A DNA stretch of 64,000 nucleotides from Martinezella rhizogenes. GTDB taxonomy: Bacteria > Pseudomonadota > Alphaproteobacteria > Rhizobiales > Rhizobiaceae. Each line of letters starts with the position of its first letter. The stretch's first letter is position 1. Position numbers and translations under genes: made by a program. Where the stretch lies: NCBI GenBank assembly GCA_013322215.1, contig JAAMEZ010000058.1:930001-994000 (forward strand), given 5' to 3'. The notes beneath the pieces are model-generated. The model made no database searches. It was given only the letters and a program-made list of their open reading frames with translations, and was not told the DNA's origin. Below are positions 7,888 to 14,677 of the stretch, one piece after another.

Positions 7888-8117
7888 TAGCGAACCTTCC
7901 AGCCCTTGAGCCCTTTCACGGCCTTCTTCAATTCGCCCCGGAGATGGTCGACGCCGGCTTTCTGCATTTTCGCCTTTACGCTACCCCAAGATCCAAATTC
8001 TCGCTTGCATTGAGGGCAGTAGACGACAGATTCATCGTCGTTCTTATCATCGGTGACGACGCCAATCCTGCAGTCTTGACACATTGCGGTAACATTGAGA
8101 TCCGCCTGCTCAGTCAT
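7887..8117 (-). CDS. small zinc-ribbon protein, prophage
   Basis: A 76-residue protein with two CxxC pairs, CQDC (residues 13-16) and CPQC (34-37), a classic four-cysteine zinc ribbon. A basic C-terminal helix follows (KAVKGLKGWKVR). It is directly upstream of and overlapping the basic protein gene at 7648. It probably binds nucleic acid or acts as a small transcription or replication accessory factor, but no family name is certain. Confidence 0.65.
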   Translation of the reverse strand: MTEQADLNVTAMCQDCRIGVVTDDKNDDESVVYCPQCKREFGSWGSVKAKMQKAGVDHLRGELKKAVKGLKGWKVR

Positions 8118-8128
8118 TATTTTCGCCT

Positions 8129-8377
8129 TTAAGCTTGGTTGTTCGCAGTTCGACGCTCGATTAAAGCCTGCAGAGCATGCGCCTGCTGCTCATTGCTCTT
8201 CCGAATTTCCTTGATGTCATCAAGCCTGACGATAACACCAGCTATGCCCAAGCATAGGCAGCCAAGGCCAAACGAGACTGCCGCAAGAATTTCATGAATC
8301 GCCGATGCAGCCGACATTTCGACGAGCACCGCATAACCAATTTGAAGAAGACCCAAAATAATAAGTACAACTGCCAT
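8129..8377 (-). CDS. two-helix membrane protein, prophage
   Basis: An 82-residue protein with two hydrophobic segments (about residues 2-20 and 28-49), then a charged helical tail (DDIKEIRKSNEQQAHALQALIERR) that could form a coiled coil. It sits 11 bp from the zinc-ribbon gene start in the leftward unit. Function unknown. Confidence 0.6.
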   Translation of the reverse strand: MAVVLIILGLLQIGYAVLVEMSAASAIHEILAAVSFGLGCLCLGIAGVIVRLDDIKEIRKSNEQQAHALQALIERRTANNQA

Positions 8378-8471
8378 CGTCGCCCCATTTCTCTTTATGC
8401 GGGAAGATTGACATGGTCGCTGCTGGAGTCAAGCGTGTGGGTGAACACGGGTATTAGACATTCCGAGCCCT

Positions 8472-8657
8472 TTATAGCTCTCTCTTTATAGTCGTGTCTC
8501 TCATTCTGCGAAGCGCCAGTTCCTTTTCGAGGAATTGGTACCACGGAAGGATTTCCTCCGGGTTTTTCGAATGGGCCACCTCGAGCACAATGCGGTCGAG
8601 ATATTGCTCAATTCGCTCCGCGGTGACGTGGGCGGGTAAATGCGGTCCGTCTGACAT
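8472..8657 (-). CDS. small hypothetical protein MSDGPHLPAHVT type, prophage
   Basis: A 61-residue soluble, helical protein with the motif PEEILPWYQFLEKELALRR. The ATG at 8657 has only a weak ribosome site. A second copy of its first 12 codons lies 66 bp upstream (8664-8723) behind a strong AGGAG. Translation of this gene may depend on that leader, or it may have lost its own site in the duplication. Family unknown. Confidence 0.55.
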   Translation of the reverse strand: MSDGPHLPAHVTAERIEQYLDRIVLEVAHSKNPEEILPWYQFLEKELALRRMRDTTIKREL

Positions 8658-8663
8658 TAAAAG

Positions 8664-8723
8664 TCACTGTCGGAAAATCAGATAGTGGGTGACGTGAGCC
8701 GGTAGGTATGGTCCGTCAGACAT
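8664..8723 (-). pseudogene. duplicated 5' end of the 8472-8657 gene (19-codon ORF)
   Basis: Minus-strand ATG at 8723 opens MSDGPYLPAHVT, matching the first 12 residues of the next gene (MSDGPHLPAHVT) except one. It then reads HYLIFRQ and stops at 8664. AGGAG precedes it at good spacing. This looks like a tandem duplication in which the first copy was cut short, leaving a possible leader peptide that ends 7 bp before the full gene. Confidence 0.5.
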
Positions 8724-8817
8724 GATGCGCTCCTGGGTTAGGCCGATGGCTAACCTTGACCGAGGAGAAGCCTTCCATCCGTCAAATTCTCACAGGAATG
8801 ATCTTCGCTACCGATCA

Positions 8818-9321
8818 TCATCCGTCATTCGGAGATGCCATAAGCCTAAGAAGCCCGAGCTCACTTCGATCCGATTTGTCTTTAAGCAGGCGTTTCTCTG
8901 CTTCTCTTAAAACTTCAACGACAATTGTCTTGAGACCGTCGATAGGGATAATTCCCTTTTCCAAGACATCATCAACGTAATGGGCAGCAATATCTTCGAG
9001 CCGCAACAATTGAATTTCTTCATTCAATCGAAGCGCGACTTCTTTCACCTGGCGATTCCATTCTTCAACAGAGTCGTCGTACGCTAGTCGCACGCCCGGG
9101 CCGCCAAAGCGCGAATCCTCTTTCGTCTCCATGAATACCACACCGGCTGCCTCGAGCGCCCGTTTAATGCTGGCCAATGTCGTCTCTTGAGCGCGAACTT
9201 CACCATCCATTTTTTCGAATCGCCGAATGGACTCCACGGAAACTCCCGAGATTTCGGCCAGGGTTGTTTGTTCAATCCGCAGCATGGCGCGCGCAGCACG
9301 TATTTGTTCCGAAGTCAGCAC
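8818..9321 (-). CDS. XRE-family phage repressor
   Basis: A 167-residue HTH transcription regulator. Residues 1-60 are an XRE-type domain (LTSEQIRAARAMLRIEQTTLAEISGV then SVESIRRFEK). A short ALEAAGVVF segment typical of small alphaproteobacterial XRE proteins follows, then a helical C-terminal domain rich in Leu and Glu. It is divergent from an AlpA-like gene at 9439, the layout of a lysogeny switch. Three copies of an ATTnCwTATgA motif lie in the shared upstream region and are candidate operators. Repressor function is inferred from these features. Confidence 0.8.
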   Translation of the reverse strand: MLTSEQIRAARAMLRIEQTTLAEISGVSVESIRRFEKMDGEVRAQETTLASIKRALEAAGVVFMETKEDSRFGGPGVRLAYDDSVEEWNRQVKEVALRLNEEIQLLRLEDIAAHYVDDVLEKGIIPIDGLKTIVVEVLREAEKRLLKDKSDRSELGLLRLMASPNDG

Positions 9322-9322
9322 G

Positions 9323-9393
9323 ATTGCTTATGACCTTTAATTTAATTGCATATGAACACTTGACTTGCGATAGCATGTCAATTACTTATAAAC
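9323..9393. promoter_or_regulatory. three repeated motifs in the repressor/AlpA control region
   Basis: ATTGCTTATGAC (9323-9334), ATTGCATATGAA (9345-9356) and ATTACTTATAAA (9381-9392) share the pattern ATTnCwTATrA. The first begins two bases before the repressor start codon. A TTGACT at 9360-9365 could be a -35 box for the rightward gene. These are good operator candidates for the XRE protein, but binding is inferred. Confidence 0.55.
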
Positions 9394-9438
9394 GGTAAAC
9401 AGATTACATCCAGAATGCAATACAAAAGGCTGCGTGAT

Positions 9439-9630
9439 ATGCAATCACTTGATCCATACCTCACCGTCAAGCAGATCTGCGACGAACGTCAGATCAGTCA
9501 AAACAGCTTCTATCGCTACCGAAAAAGCGGTCTAATTCCTCAGGGTGAACCGGCGGGACTGCGTGGAAAACGCTGGCGGAAAAGCGTAATCGATGCGGCC
9601 TTTTCCGCCATGCAGAATCCTCGATCCTGA
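9439..9630 (+). CDS. small HTH protein, AlpA/excisionase-like
   Basis: A 63-residue protein starting MQSLDPYLTVKQICDERQ. It reads as a MerR/AlpA-type winged HTH (TVKQICDERQISQNSFYRYRKSGLIPQGEP), as in small prophage activators and excisionases. The ATG at 9439 is preferred over 9415 because AAGG lies ahead of it. It is the first gene of the rightward arm and faces the repressor. It may activate the early genes or help excision. Confidence 0.65.
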   Translation: MQSLDPYLTVKQICDERQISQNSFYRYRKSGLIPQGEPAGLRGKRWRKSVIDAAFSAMQNPRS

Positions 9631-9717
9631 TTTTCTGCGACTCGCCTCGCGGCACTCGCCCTATAACACCGTACGAATTCCGTACGAACCTCTCTCGAAA
9701 ATTGAAAGGATTTCATC

Positions 9718-10026
9718 ATGGGCAATCCCGTGACCGGCGAAGCCATGCCGAAAAACCTAAGCGAGGCCTTGGCGCTGGACGCCATCCTTGCGGCCAACCA
9801 CGATCCCGACGACGAGGCAGCTGTTGAGCTCTACCTTGAAAACTGGGAGGCGATCTACTCCGGCCATTTTCCAATCCGTTCGCCTCGAGAGGCATCGGCG
9901 CTGCTCCGAAAGATGGCGGCCGAGCTCGAGCATTCGCGCGGTGATTTCATCGAAGGCATTCTCGAGCAGATCAATGGCTTCGTCGTTGCTCTTGTGGGCA
10001 CCAAAGCGTCGGAAATCGCGGTGTAA
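9718..10026 (+). CDS. hypothetical phage early protein (102 aa)
   Basis: A 102-residue acidic, helical protein with no signal or membrane segment. GAAAGGATT precedes the ATG at 9718. Segments such as DPDDEAAVELYLENWEAIYSGH and SALLRKMAAELEHSRGDFIEG suggest a small helical bundle. It lies in the rightward early operon between the HTH gene and the 10075 gene. No family recognised. Confidence 0.6.
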   Translation: MGNPVTGEAMPKNLSEALALDAILAANHDPDDEAAVELYLENWEAIYSGHFPIRSPREASALLRKMAAELEHSRGDFIEGILEQINGFVVALVGTKASEIAV

Positions 10027-10074
10027 GTCGATCCTCACCCCGTCTTACCTCATCAAAACCCGGAGAACAAAGCA

Positions 10075-10389
10075 TTGGCAAAACCCGTTAACAGCCAGAA
10101 AACGCTGACAAATCTAAAGGAAACCGTCGGCGACAGAGCGATCGAAGCTCAACGCCTACTTCGCGACGTCAGGCATCTCAAAGGCCATCTGAGCGTTTCG
10201 TTCGCCGACTGGAAAGCTACACGAGGCATTGAGTTTGTCGAGCGCGGCAGCGACCAGTGGGAGGAAATGTTGAAAGCGCTCAGCGAGGATTACGCGGAGC
10301 TTGAAAACGCTCGGCGTCTCTATCGCAACGCGCAGCGCCGGCTGGAGACCGCAATCAGATGGTACGTGGATGCAGCTTGGGCATCATGA
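10075..10389 (+). CDS. hypothetical phage early protein (104 aa), TTG start
   Basis: A 104-residue, strongly helical protein with likely coiled-coil stretches (ETVGDRAIEAQRLLRDVRHL, YAELENARRLYRNAQRRLET). The start is TTG at 10075 with GGAGAA about 8 bases upstream. Its stop overlaps the ATG of the next gene (ATGA at 10386-10389), so the two are coupled. Function unknown. Confidence 0.6.
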   Translation: MAKPVNSQKTLTNLKETVGDRAIEAQRLLRDVRHLKGHLSVSFADWKATRGIEFVERGSDQWEEMLKALSEDYAELENARRLYRNAQRRLETAIRWYVDAAWAS

Positions 10390-10901
10390 CAAAGCCAGAT
10401 CATTCCCTCTTTCCATCCGTGCAGGAAGAGGGATTCGTCTTCTCCGGGCAACCGCGGAAGATAGCCCCCGTTGCAGCCATGCCGTATCTATGGCCAACAC
10501 GTCCCGCTGTTGCGGGAGAGTATGTCCAAGACTGGCAAGAGCGAGCCGCGGGTGATTTGGCCAGGTTGAGGTTATGCAGATCAACGCTGGACTGTATATC
10601 GTCCCACGTGTCGCGACGGGATGGAACATGTCGCCTTACCGATAAGGCGCTTTCATGTCGCTCCGGTCGATCGCTTCGATCAACTCATAGAGACATAAGC
10701 CGGCTGAAGAAATTGGGGTACCTCATGGTCGAATATCAGGATGGTGATGGCGTGCAAGAGCGTGTCAGAGTACTTCGAATCTCTGTGCCATATGACGGCA
10801 GGTCTCGCCAACGTATCCCCAGGCTAAGTGAGGGAGAGGTCTCGCCAACGTATCCCATATGCGTTGGCGGTCCTGATATGGGAGCAAGCCGCGATGACTG
10901 A
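10386..10901 (+). CDS. winged-helix DNA-binding protein, possible phage replication/regulatory protein
   Basis: A 171-residue protein. The second half contains LTDKALSCRSGRSLRSTHRDISRLKKLGYLMVEY, the shape of a winged helix: helix, recognition helix with RDISRLKKLG, then beta wing. The first half has a short FVFSGQPRKIAPVAAMPYLWPTR segment. The start is coupled to the upstream gene (ATGA). The 3' end overlaps two 20-bp direct repeats and nested inverted repeats (10800-10883), which could be its own binding sites or an origin. Function is inferred only from fold and context. Confidence 0.6.
   Translation: MTKPDHSLFPSVQEEGFVFSGQPRKIAPVAAMPYLWPTRPAVAGEYVQDWQERAAGDLARLRLCRSTLDCISSHVSRRDGTCRLTDKALSCRSGRSLRSTHRDISRLKKLGYLMVEYQDGDGVQERVRVLRISVPYDGRSRQRIPRLSEGEVSPTYPICVGGPDMGASRDD
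10800..10883. repeat. direct repeats and nested inverted repeats inside phage early gene
   Basis: A 20-bp sequence (10800-10819) is repeated exactly at 10837-10856, a 37-bp period. The second copy's CGCCAACG (10843-10850) is the inverse of CGTTGGCG (10862-10869). TCCCATAT (10853-10860) is the inverse of ATATGGGA (10876-10883). The two possible hairpins interleave, so they exclude each other. The segment covers the end of one gene and the ribosome-site region of the next. Confidence 0.75.
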
Positions 10902-11190
10902 GAAGCAACTCGACCTGCTTGACTGGAGAGCGCCCGCTGAAGTAATTCCATTCCCTATGGCTAGATCCCATGGTCTAACCGCGGGAATCGCCAAACAGAT
11001 CATGCATCTTGATAAACCGACTCGGACCGGAAAGCTGAATTCGATACGTGCGCGGACTCGAAAGCAAATGGAACCGCTGTTCGGCGCTGTTCGCGCTGAG
11101 AAGATTGCTGACGATCTCGTTACTCGGATCAAAATTCAGATCCGCTTTCGCGAGATTGATCGCGGCTCAATAAGACCGGACAAGGCCTGA
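10894..11190 (+). CDS. DUF6074-like phage protein
   Basis: A 98-residue protein beginning MTEKQLDLLDWRAPAEVIPFPMARSHG. The N-terminal pattern (QLDLL-W-AP-xVIPFPxA-R) is typical of small rhizobial prophage proteins I associate with DUF6074. The basic C-terminal half (ARTRKQMEPLFG) is helical. It overlaps the previous gene by 8 bp, and GGGAGCAAG before the ATG at 10894 supports this start over the upstream one. Role unknown. Confidence 0.55.
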   Translation: MTEKQLDLLDWRAPAEVIPFPMARSHGLTAGIAKQIMHLDKPTRTGKLNSIRARTRKQMEPLFGAVRAEKIADDLVTRIKIQIRFREIDRGSIRPDKA

Positions 11191-11253
11191 AGCGCTTCGC
11201 GCCGGCCTTCGGCCAGCTCGACCGTCGGTCTCGCCAGGCTCCATGCGCTTCAG
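11187..11253. repeat. 9-bp inverted repeat around a GC-rich hairpin
   Basis: CTGAAGCGC (11187-11195) is the inverse of GCGCTTCAG (11245-11253), with a GGCC-TTC-GGCC hairpin between. It covers the stop of the DUF6074-like gene and the gap before the next gene, so it may slow transcription or mark a regulatory site. Confidence 0.4.
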
Positions 11254-11368
11254 CGATGGGGAGCTGGCTATAAGTTTTGCCAATCGTGGCACTTGGGAGC
11301 TCGAACGATCCGGCCATCCCCGGAAACGGGGGTGGCTCCGAATTCTTGTGTCACGATCGGAGTTTTCG

Positions 11369-11839
11369 ATGTTCGAATTCCCCTCAGAACTAGCGCCGCT
11401 TCGGCGCTATCTCGAGAAAAACCAGGCCGATGTCGCAGCTTTTGTTTCCGCTCGGCAAGTTGCGTTTATCGCGCAGAAGTTGGCTGATCTGCGGGTGAAA
11501 TTCCCGAAGGACACGGAGGCATCCATGCTTCCAACCCTACTTCAGATTCAGCGAGAAATCGTGAAAAAACATAAGGGATTGGCAAAGCCATCAACGAAGG
11601 AACGCAAAAGGGAGGCGCGTCGAAAGCAGTCGAAGGGGAAGCTTGGCCACAAAGAGAAGGTCGCCGCCGCGAAAGCGCCAAACTGGCTCAGAACAGCTGC
11701 AGCGTCGAAAGTCGATCCGGCGGCAGAAAGACAATATCGAGACAGCCAGCTCGGGAGCTTCGGGGCAGCATCCGAAGTACGGCGAATTGATCCTACGGAA
11801 TATCTAAAAGCCAAAGAAGCTGGGGAACGCAATCGATGA
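11369..11839 (+). CDS. basic hypothetical phage protein (156 aa)
   Basis: The ATG at 11369 is chosen because CGGAG lies 8 bases before it; the frame is open back to 11243 without a good ribosome site. The protein has a helical N-terminal half and a very basic central segment (STKERKREARRKQSKGKLGHKEK, about residues 72-95), then a Gly/Ala-rich tail. The basic stretch suggests nucleic-acid contact. The stop overlaps the next start (ATGA at 11836). No family recognised. Confidence 0.55.
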   Translation: MFEFPSELAPLRRYLEKNQADVAAFVSARQVAFIAQKLADLRVKFPKDTEASMLPTLLQIQREIVKKHKGLAKPSTKERKREARRKQSKGKLGHKEKVAAAKAPNWLRTAAASKVDPAAERQYRDSQLGSFGAASEVRRIDPTEYLKAKEAGERNR

Positions 11840-12273
11840 AAACCAGCCGACGGAAATTCTTTGGCCTCCTAGGAGGCGCGGCCGTCGCTGGACCGACCGC
11901 GGCGAAGAACGCGGTTGCAAACCTGCCGACAGGTCTGTTTGGTCTGAGTGCAATCGGCCCCTCTGGGCCAGCCCCTGCCTATCAGGGAGAAACGGCTACC
12001 CTCAGCCCTAGCACCGGATCATGGCACATCGACGAAGTTGCCCGGTTGAAGCGATTCCTATCCGGCGACCTGACTGACGAGGAGAAGGAAGAGCGTCGAC
12101 GGTCGCGCCTCTACAGCCGTCAGCAGGCGCTCAGCAACCATTGGGGCGGAATGCAGTCCGTCGCCGGCTGGCGGAAATTGGAGCTCTACAACCGCGATAT
12201 GGAACTGGTGAACGATGAGATCGCCCGGTCCCATAGTCAGACCTACCTTTCGCGCCTACTTCGCGAGGTTTGA
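11836..12273 (+). CDS. phage-associated protein with twin-arginine (Tat) signal
   Basis: A 145-residue protein starting MKTSRRKFFGLLGGAAVAGP. This is a textbook Tat motif (SRRKFFGL) with hydrophobic h-region, so export of a folded product is predicted. The mature part is hydrophilic with KRFLSGDLTDEEKEERRRSRLYS and a WRKLELYNRDMELVNDEI end. No cofactor-binding motif is visible. The start is coupled to the upstream gene and the 3' end lies just before the integrase. An exported protein in a phage early/integration operon is unusual, and its function is unknown. Confidence 0.65.
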   Translation: MKTSRRKFFGLLGGAAVAGPTAAKNAVANLPTGLFGLSAIGPSGPAPAYQGETATLSPSTGSWHIDEVARLKRFLSGDLTDEEKEERRRSRLYSRQQALSNHWGGMQSVAGWRKLELYNRDMELVNDEIARSHSQTYLSRLLREV

Positions 12274-12283
12274 TAGCACTCAG

Positions 12284-13609
12284 ATGGGCACCATATCCGT
12301 GAGAACCCGCGTGAACGGGACCAAATCTTATACCGCGCAGATAAGAATAAAGCGAGATCGGAAGCTTGTTCATTCGGAGACCCAGACCTTCGATCGCATG
12401 GCCGCGGCGAAAACATGGCTGAGAAAAAGGGAAACTGCCCTGCATGAACCAGGCGCGCTTCAGCGACTGCAAAGACCTCACGTCACGCTTGCCGATGCGA
12501 TCGATCAGTACATCATGGATTCGGTCAAAGAAATCGGCCGCACCAAGATTCAAGTCCTCAACCTGATCAAGAAGCACGAGCTCGCTTTCATGCGCTGCAG
12601 CGAGATAACCAGCGCGGACATAACCAGTTTTGCGAAAGATCTTGCCGCCGGCTGGAATCCGGAACTGCCAGATGAAGAGGTGGATGAGCCAGCACAGCGT
12701 CAGCCTCAAACCGTGGGAAATTACATTTCTCATCTCGGATCTGTATTTGCGATCGCGAGACCCATGTGGGGATACGAGTTGAATGAGCAAGTATTCCGGG
12801 ACGCGGCAAAAGTGATGAAGTGGCTCGGGATCATCAGACGCAGCGCCGAGCGTAAGAGGCGCCCAACGCTTGATGAGCTCGAGCTGCTTCTCCAATTCTT
12901 TCACGAGAGAAGCAAGCGCACGATCGAAGCTTGCCCAATGCACAAGATCATTTTCTTCGCAATCTTTTCCACTCGTCGCCAGGAAGAAATCACGGGACTC
13001 AGATGGAATGATCTCGATCGCGAAAACAAGGAAATTTTGGTCAGAGACATGAAGCACCCCGGGCAAAAGATCGGCAACGACGTCCCGTGCATGCTTACCG
13101 ATGAAGCATTGGTCGTGATCGACTCTATGCCGCAGATCAGTGAATTTGTTTTCCCCTTCAACCCAAAAACGATCTCTTCGACCTTCACCAACGCCTGCAA
13201 ATTTTTGAGGATTGAAAATCTTCACTTTCACGACATGCGCCATGAAGGAATTTCGCGGCTCTTTGAACTAGGTTGGGACATCCCGCGCGTCGCCACAGTC
13301 TCGGGCCACCGATCATGGAGTAGCCTGAAGCGCTATGCTCATATTCGGCAGAGAGGCGACAAATATGCCGACTGGAACTGGCTGAAGATTACGAAGGATG
13401 AAACAGCGCTGTTTGCACTTGATCGCCACTTTGACCCACCCACCTGTCCAATCCAATCGGGTAGCTCACTTAAACCTACGGTAGATGCTAATATTCTAAA
13501 TACCGGCTTGAACGCCACCCTTGAGCCGGACAGTGCAGCGTCCGACGACTGCCCCCATCCTTTGTCGTCGGACGCACCCTCACCTCTGATGAGGATGCAC
13601 GGCCTATGA
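12284..13609 (+). CDS. tyrosine recombinase (first integrase)
   Basis: A 441-residue site-specific recombinase. The start MGTISVRTRVNGTKSYTAQI is typical of integrase N-terminal DNA-binding domains, so 12284 is preferred to 12215. Catalytic candidates are Arg232 (STRRQEE), Lys257, His316 and Arg319 (HDMR), His342 (GHRSW) and Tyr351 (KRYAH). The full set appears present. A C-terminal extension of about 75 residues beyond the domain is Ser/Pro-rich and not typical. The stop overlaps the 13606 gene (ATGA). It is not adjacent to the tRNA, so its target site is unclear. Confidence 0.88.
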   Translation: MGTISVRTRVNGTKSYTAQIRIKRDRKLVHSETQTFDRMAAAKTWLRKRETALHEPGALQRLQRPHVTLADAIDQYIMDSVKEIGRTKIQVLNLIKKHELAFMRCSEITSADITSFAKDLAAGWNPELPDEEVDEPAQRQPQTVGNYISHLGSVFAIARPMWGYELNEQVFRDAAKVMKWLGIIRRSAERKRRPTLDELELLLQFFHERSKRTIEACPMHKIIFFAIFSTRRQEEITGLRWNDLDRENKEILVRDMKHPGQKIGNDVPCMLTDEALVVIDSMPQISEFVFPFNPKTISSTFTNACKFLRIENLHFHDMRHEGISRLFELGWDIPRVATVSGHRSWSSLKRYAHIRQRGDKYADWNWLKITKDETALFALDRHFDPPTCPIQSGSSLKPTVDANILNTGLNATLEPDSAASDDCPHPLSSDAPSPLMRMHGL

Positions 13610-14064
13610 GCGGCATGACTTTCATCGATATCGAGCCGGGCCAGTGGGTGCTAGCATTCCAGCAGCCTTACGGTCCATACCATCTCGCAATGCCCGATCA
13701 TCTGGAGATGTTCGCCGAGCGCGGCGGTGGATGGGATCATCACCATGCGTCTGAGATCTTTGTCGTGCATTTGGTCGAAGCCATCGCGCCGAAGACATAC
13801 CAGGCTGCGGCGAGCGATCCTAGTTATAGGCAACTTGGACATCCAGTGGGACGCCACCATCGCTCGCACGTTATAGCCGCAGTTGCGTCCCAAACCGAGG
13901 CCATCGCATTGCGCGATAAGTTTTTCGGGATCGGCGTTGATACGAGCAATGCCACTGAAGAGCACATGCGGCGGCGTATCGAAAAATTCGCGCAGAAGAA
14001 AAGCACCTCCGCGCTGCGCAAAATTCACCGACTTCTGCCCGAACATTTCGGCTGTCGACCGTGA
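13606..14064 (+). CDS. hypothetical protein (152 aa), co-translated with integrase
   Basis: A 152-residue protein with an N-terminal beta-like stretch (FIDIEPGQWVLAFQQPYGPYHLAM) and a His-rich middle (GGWDHHHASEIF, GRHHRSHV). The C-terminal half is helical and basic. It starts inside the integrase stop (ATGA), so it is translated with it. The histidine cluster could bind metal, but no family was recognised. Confidence 0.55.
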   Translation: MSGMTFIDIEPGQWVLAFQQPYGPYHLAMPDHLEMFAERGGGWDHHHASEIFVVHLVEAIAPKTYQAAASDPSYRQLGHPVGRHHRSHVIAAVASQTEAIALRDKFFGIGVDTSNATEEHMRRRIEKFAQKKSTSALRKIHRLLPEHFGCRP

Positions 14065-14287
14065 CTTTTGCCTGTACCCCGACGACCTAAAAAACATGGC
14101 CGCATCGATGCATGCGTTCATCTGAGTGGAACAGCTGCTCGCACGCGAGGCGAGAGCCAAGACCACCGAGTCCGAGATGAAATGAAAAACATTGAAACAG
14201 GACTATATCGTAAATTCATTCAAAGCTCCGGCGTCACACCCACAGCTTAACGCTCCGTATCCTGTGGATTGCGGGGGAAATTAGGCG
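14065..14287 (+). other. gap with two tiny possible ORFs
   Basis: Between the 13606 gene and the xis-like gene. A 22-codon ORF at 14182-14250 (MKNIETGLYRKF) is preceded by GAGATGAA, and a GTG-started 19-codon frame just upstream overlaps it by ATGA. Both are too short to call. No terminator was seen. Confidence 0.3.
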
Positions 14288-14677
14288 ATGGCCCCCCTGA
14301 CCAGCGCCGAGATCGGCGATGACGAGCCAGTAACCCTTGCGGAAGCCTGCGACGTGTTTTTCGGTGGTCGGCTGACGAAATCCGCTCTTCGAACAGAGGC
14401 GCGAAAAGGCAATCTGGAAATCCTTCAGATTGCCAACAAGGATTTCGTCACACGTCGATCAATCGAAAGGATGAAAGAGAAATGTCTCAAAAAAAGCGAC
14501 CAGCCCGTCTCTGGCTCAGGCCAGACACCGGTACCTGGTTCATCAAAGACGGTTCCAAACGTATCCCCACGGAATGCGGCGAAGCTGAAGTTGAAGCAGC
14601 TCAGGGAAAGCTTGCCGAATACCTCAACTCCGCCTACCGGCCGCAGCGCAGCAGCCGTTCCGCTGAAGTCACAGTAG
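14288..14677 (+). CDS. xis: excisionase-like HTH protein
   Basis: A 129-residue frame. The first 65 residues (PVTLAEACDVFFGGRLTKSALRTEARKGNLEILQIANKDFVTR) read as a small winged HTH of the excisionase type, which would bend attachment-site DNA and steer the adjacent integrase to excision. The frame runs on for 196 bp inside the integrase gene in another frame, and this last part is low-complexity and may be unselected. GGGGGAAATT lies before the start. The tight arrangement with the integrase supports the call. Confidence 0.6.
   Translation: MAPLTSAEIGDDEPVTLAEACDVFFGGRLTKSALRTEARKGNLEILQIANKDFVTRRSIERMKEKCLKKSDQPVSGSGQTPVPGSSKTVPNVSPRNAAKLKLKQLRESLPNTSTPPTGRSAAAVPLKSQ

Noticed and set aside
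12131..13243. 370-codon frame opposite the first integrase
   Set aside because: The integrase on the other strand has full catalytic motifs; this frame has none.
14127..14250. Two tiny overlapping ORFs before the xis-like gene
   Set aside because: 19 and 22 codons with only moderate ribosome sites; cannot be supported without conservation data.
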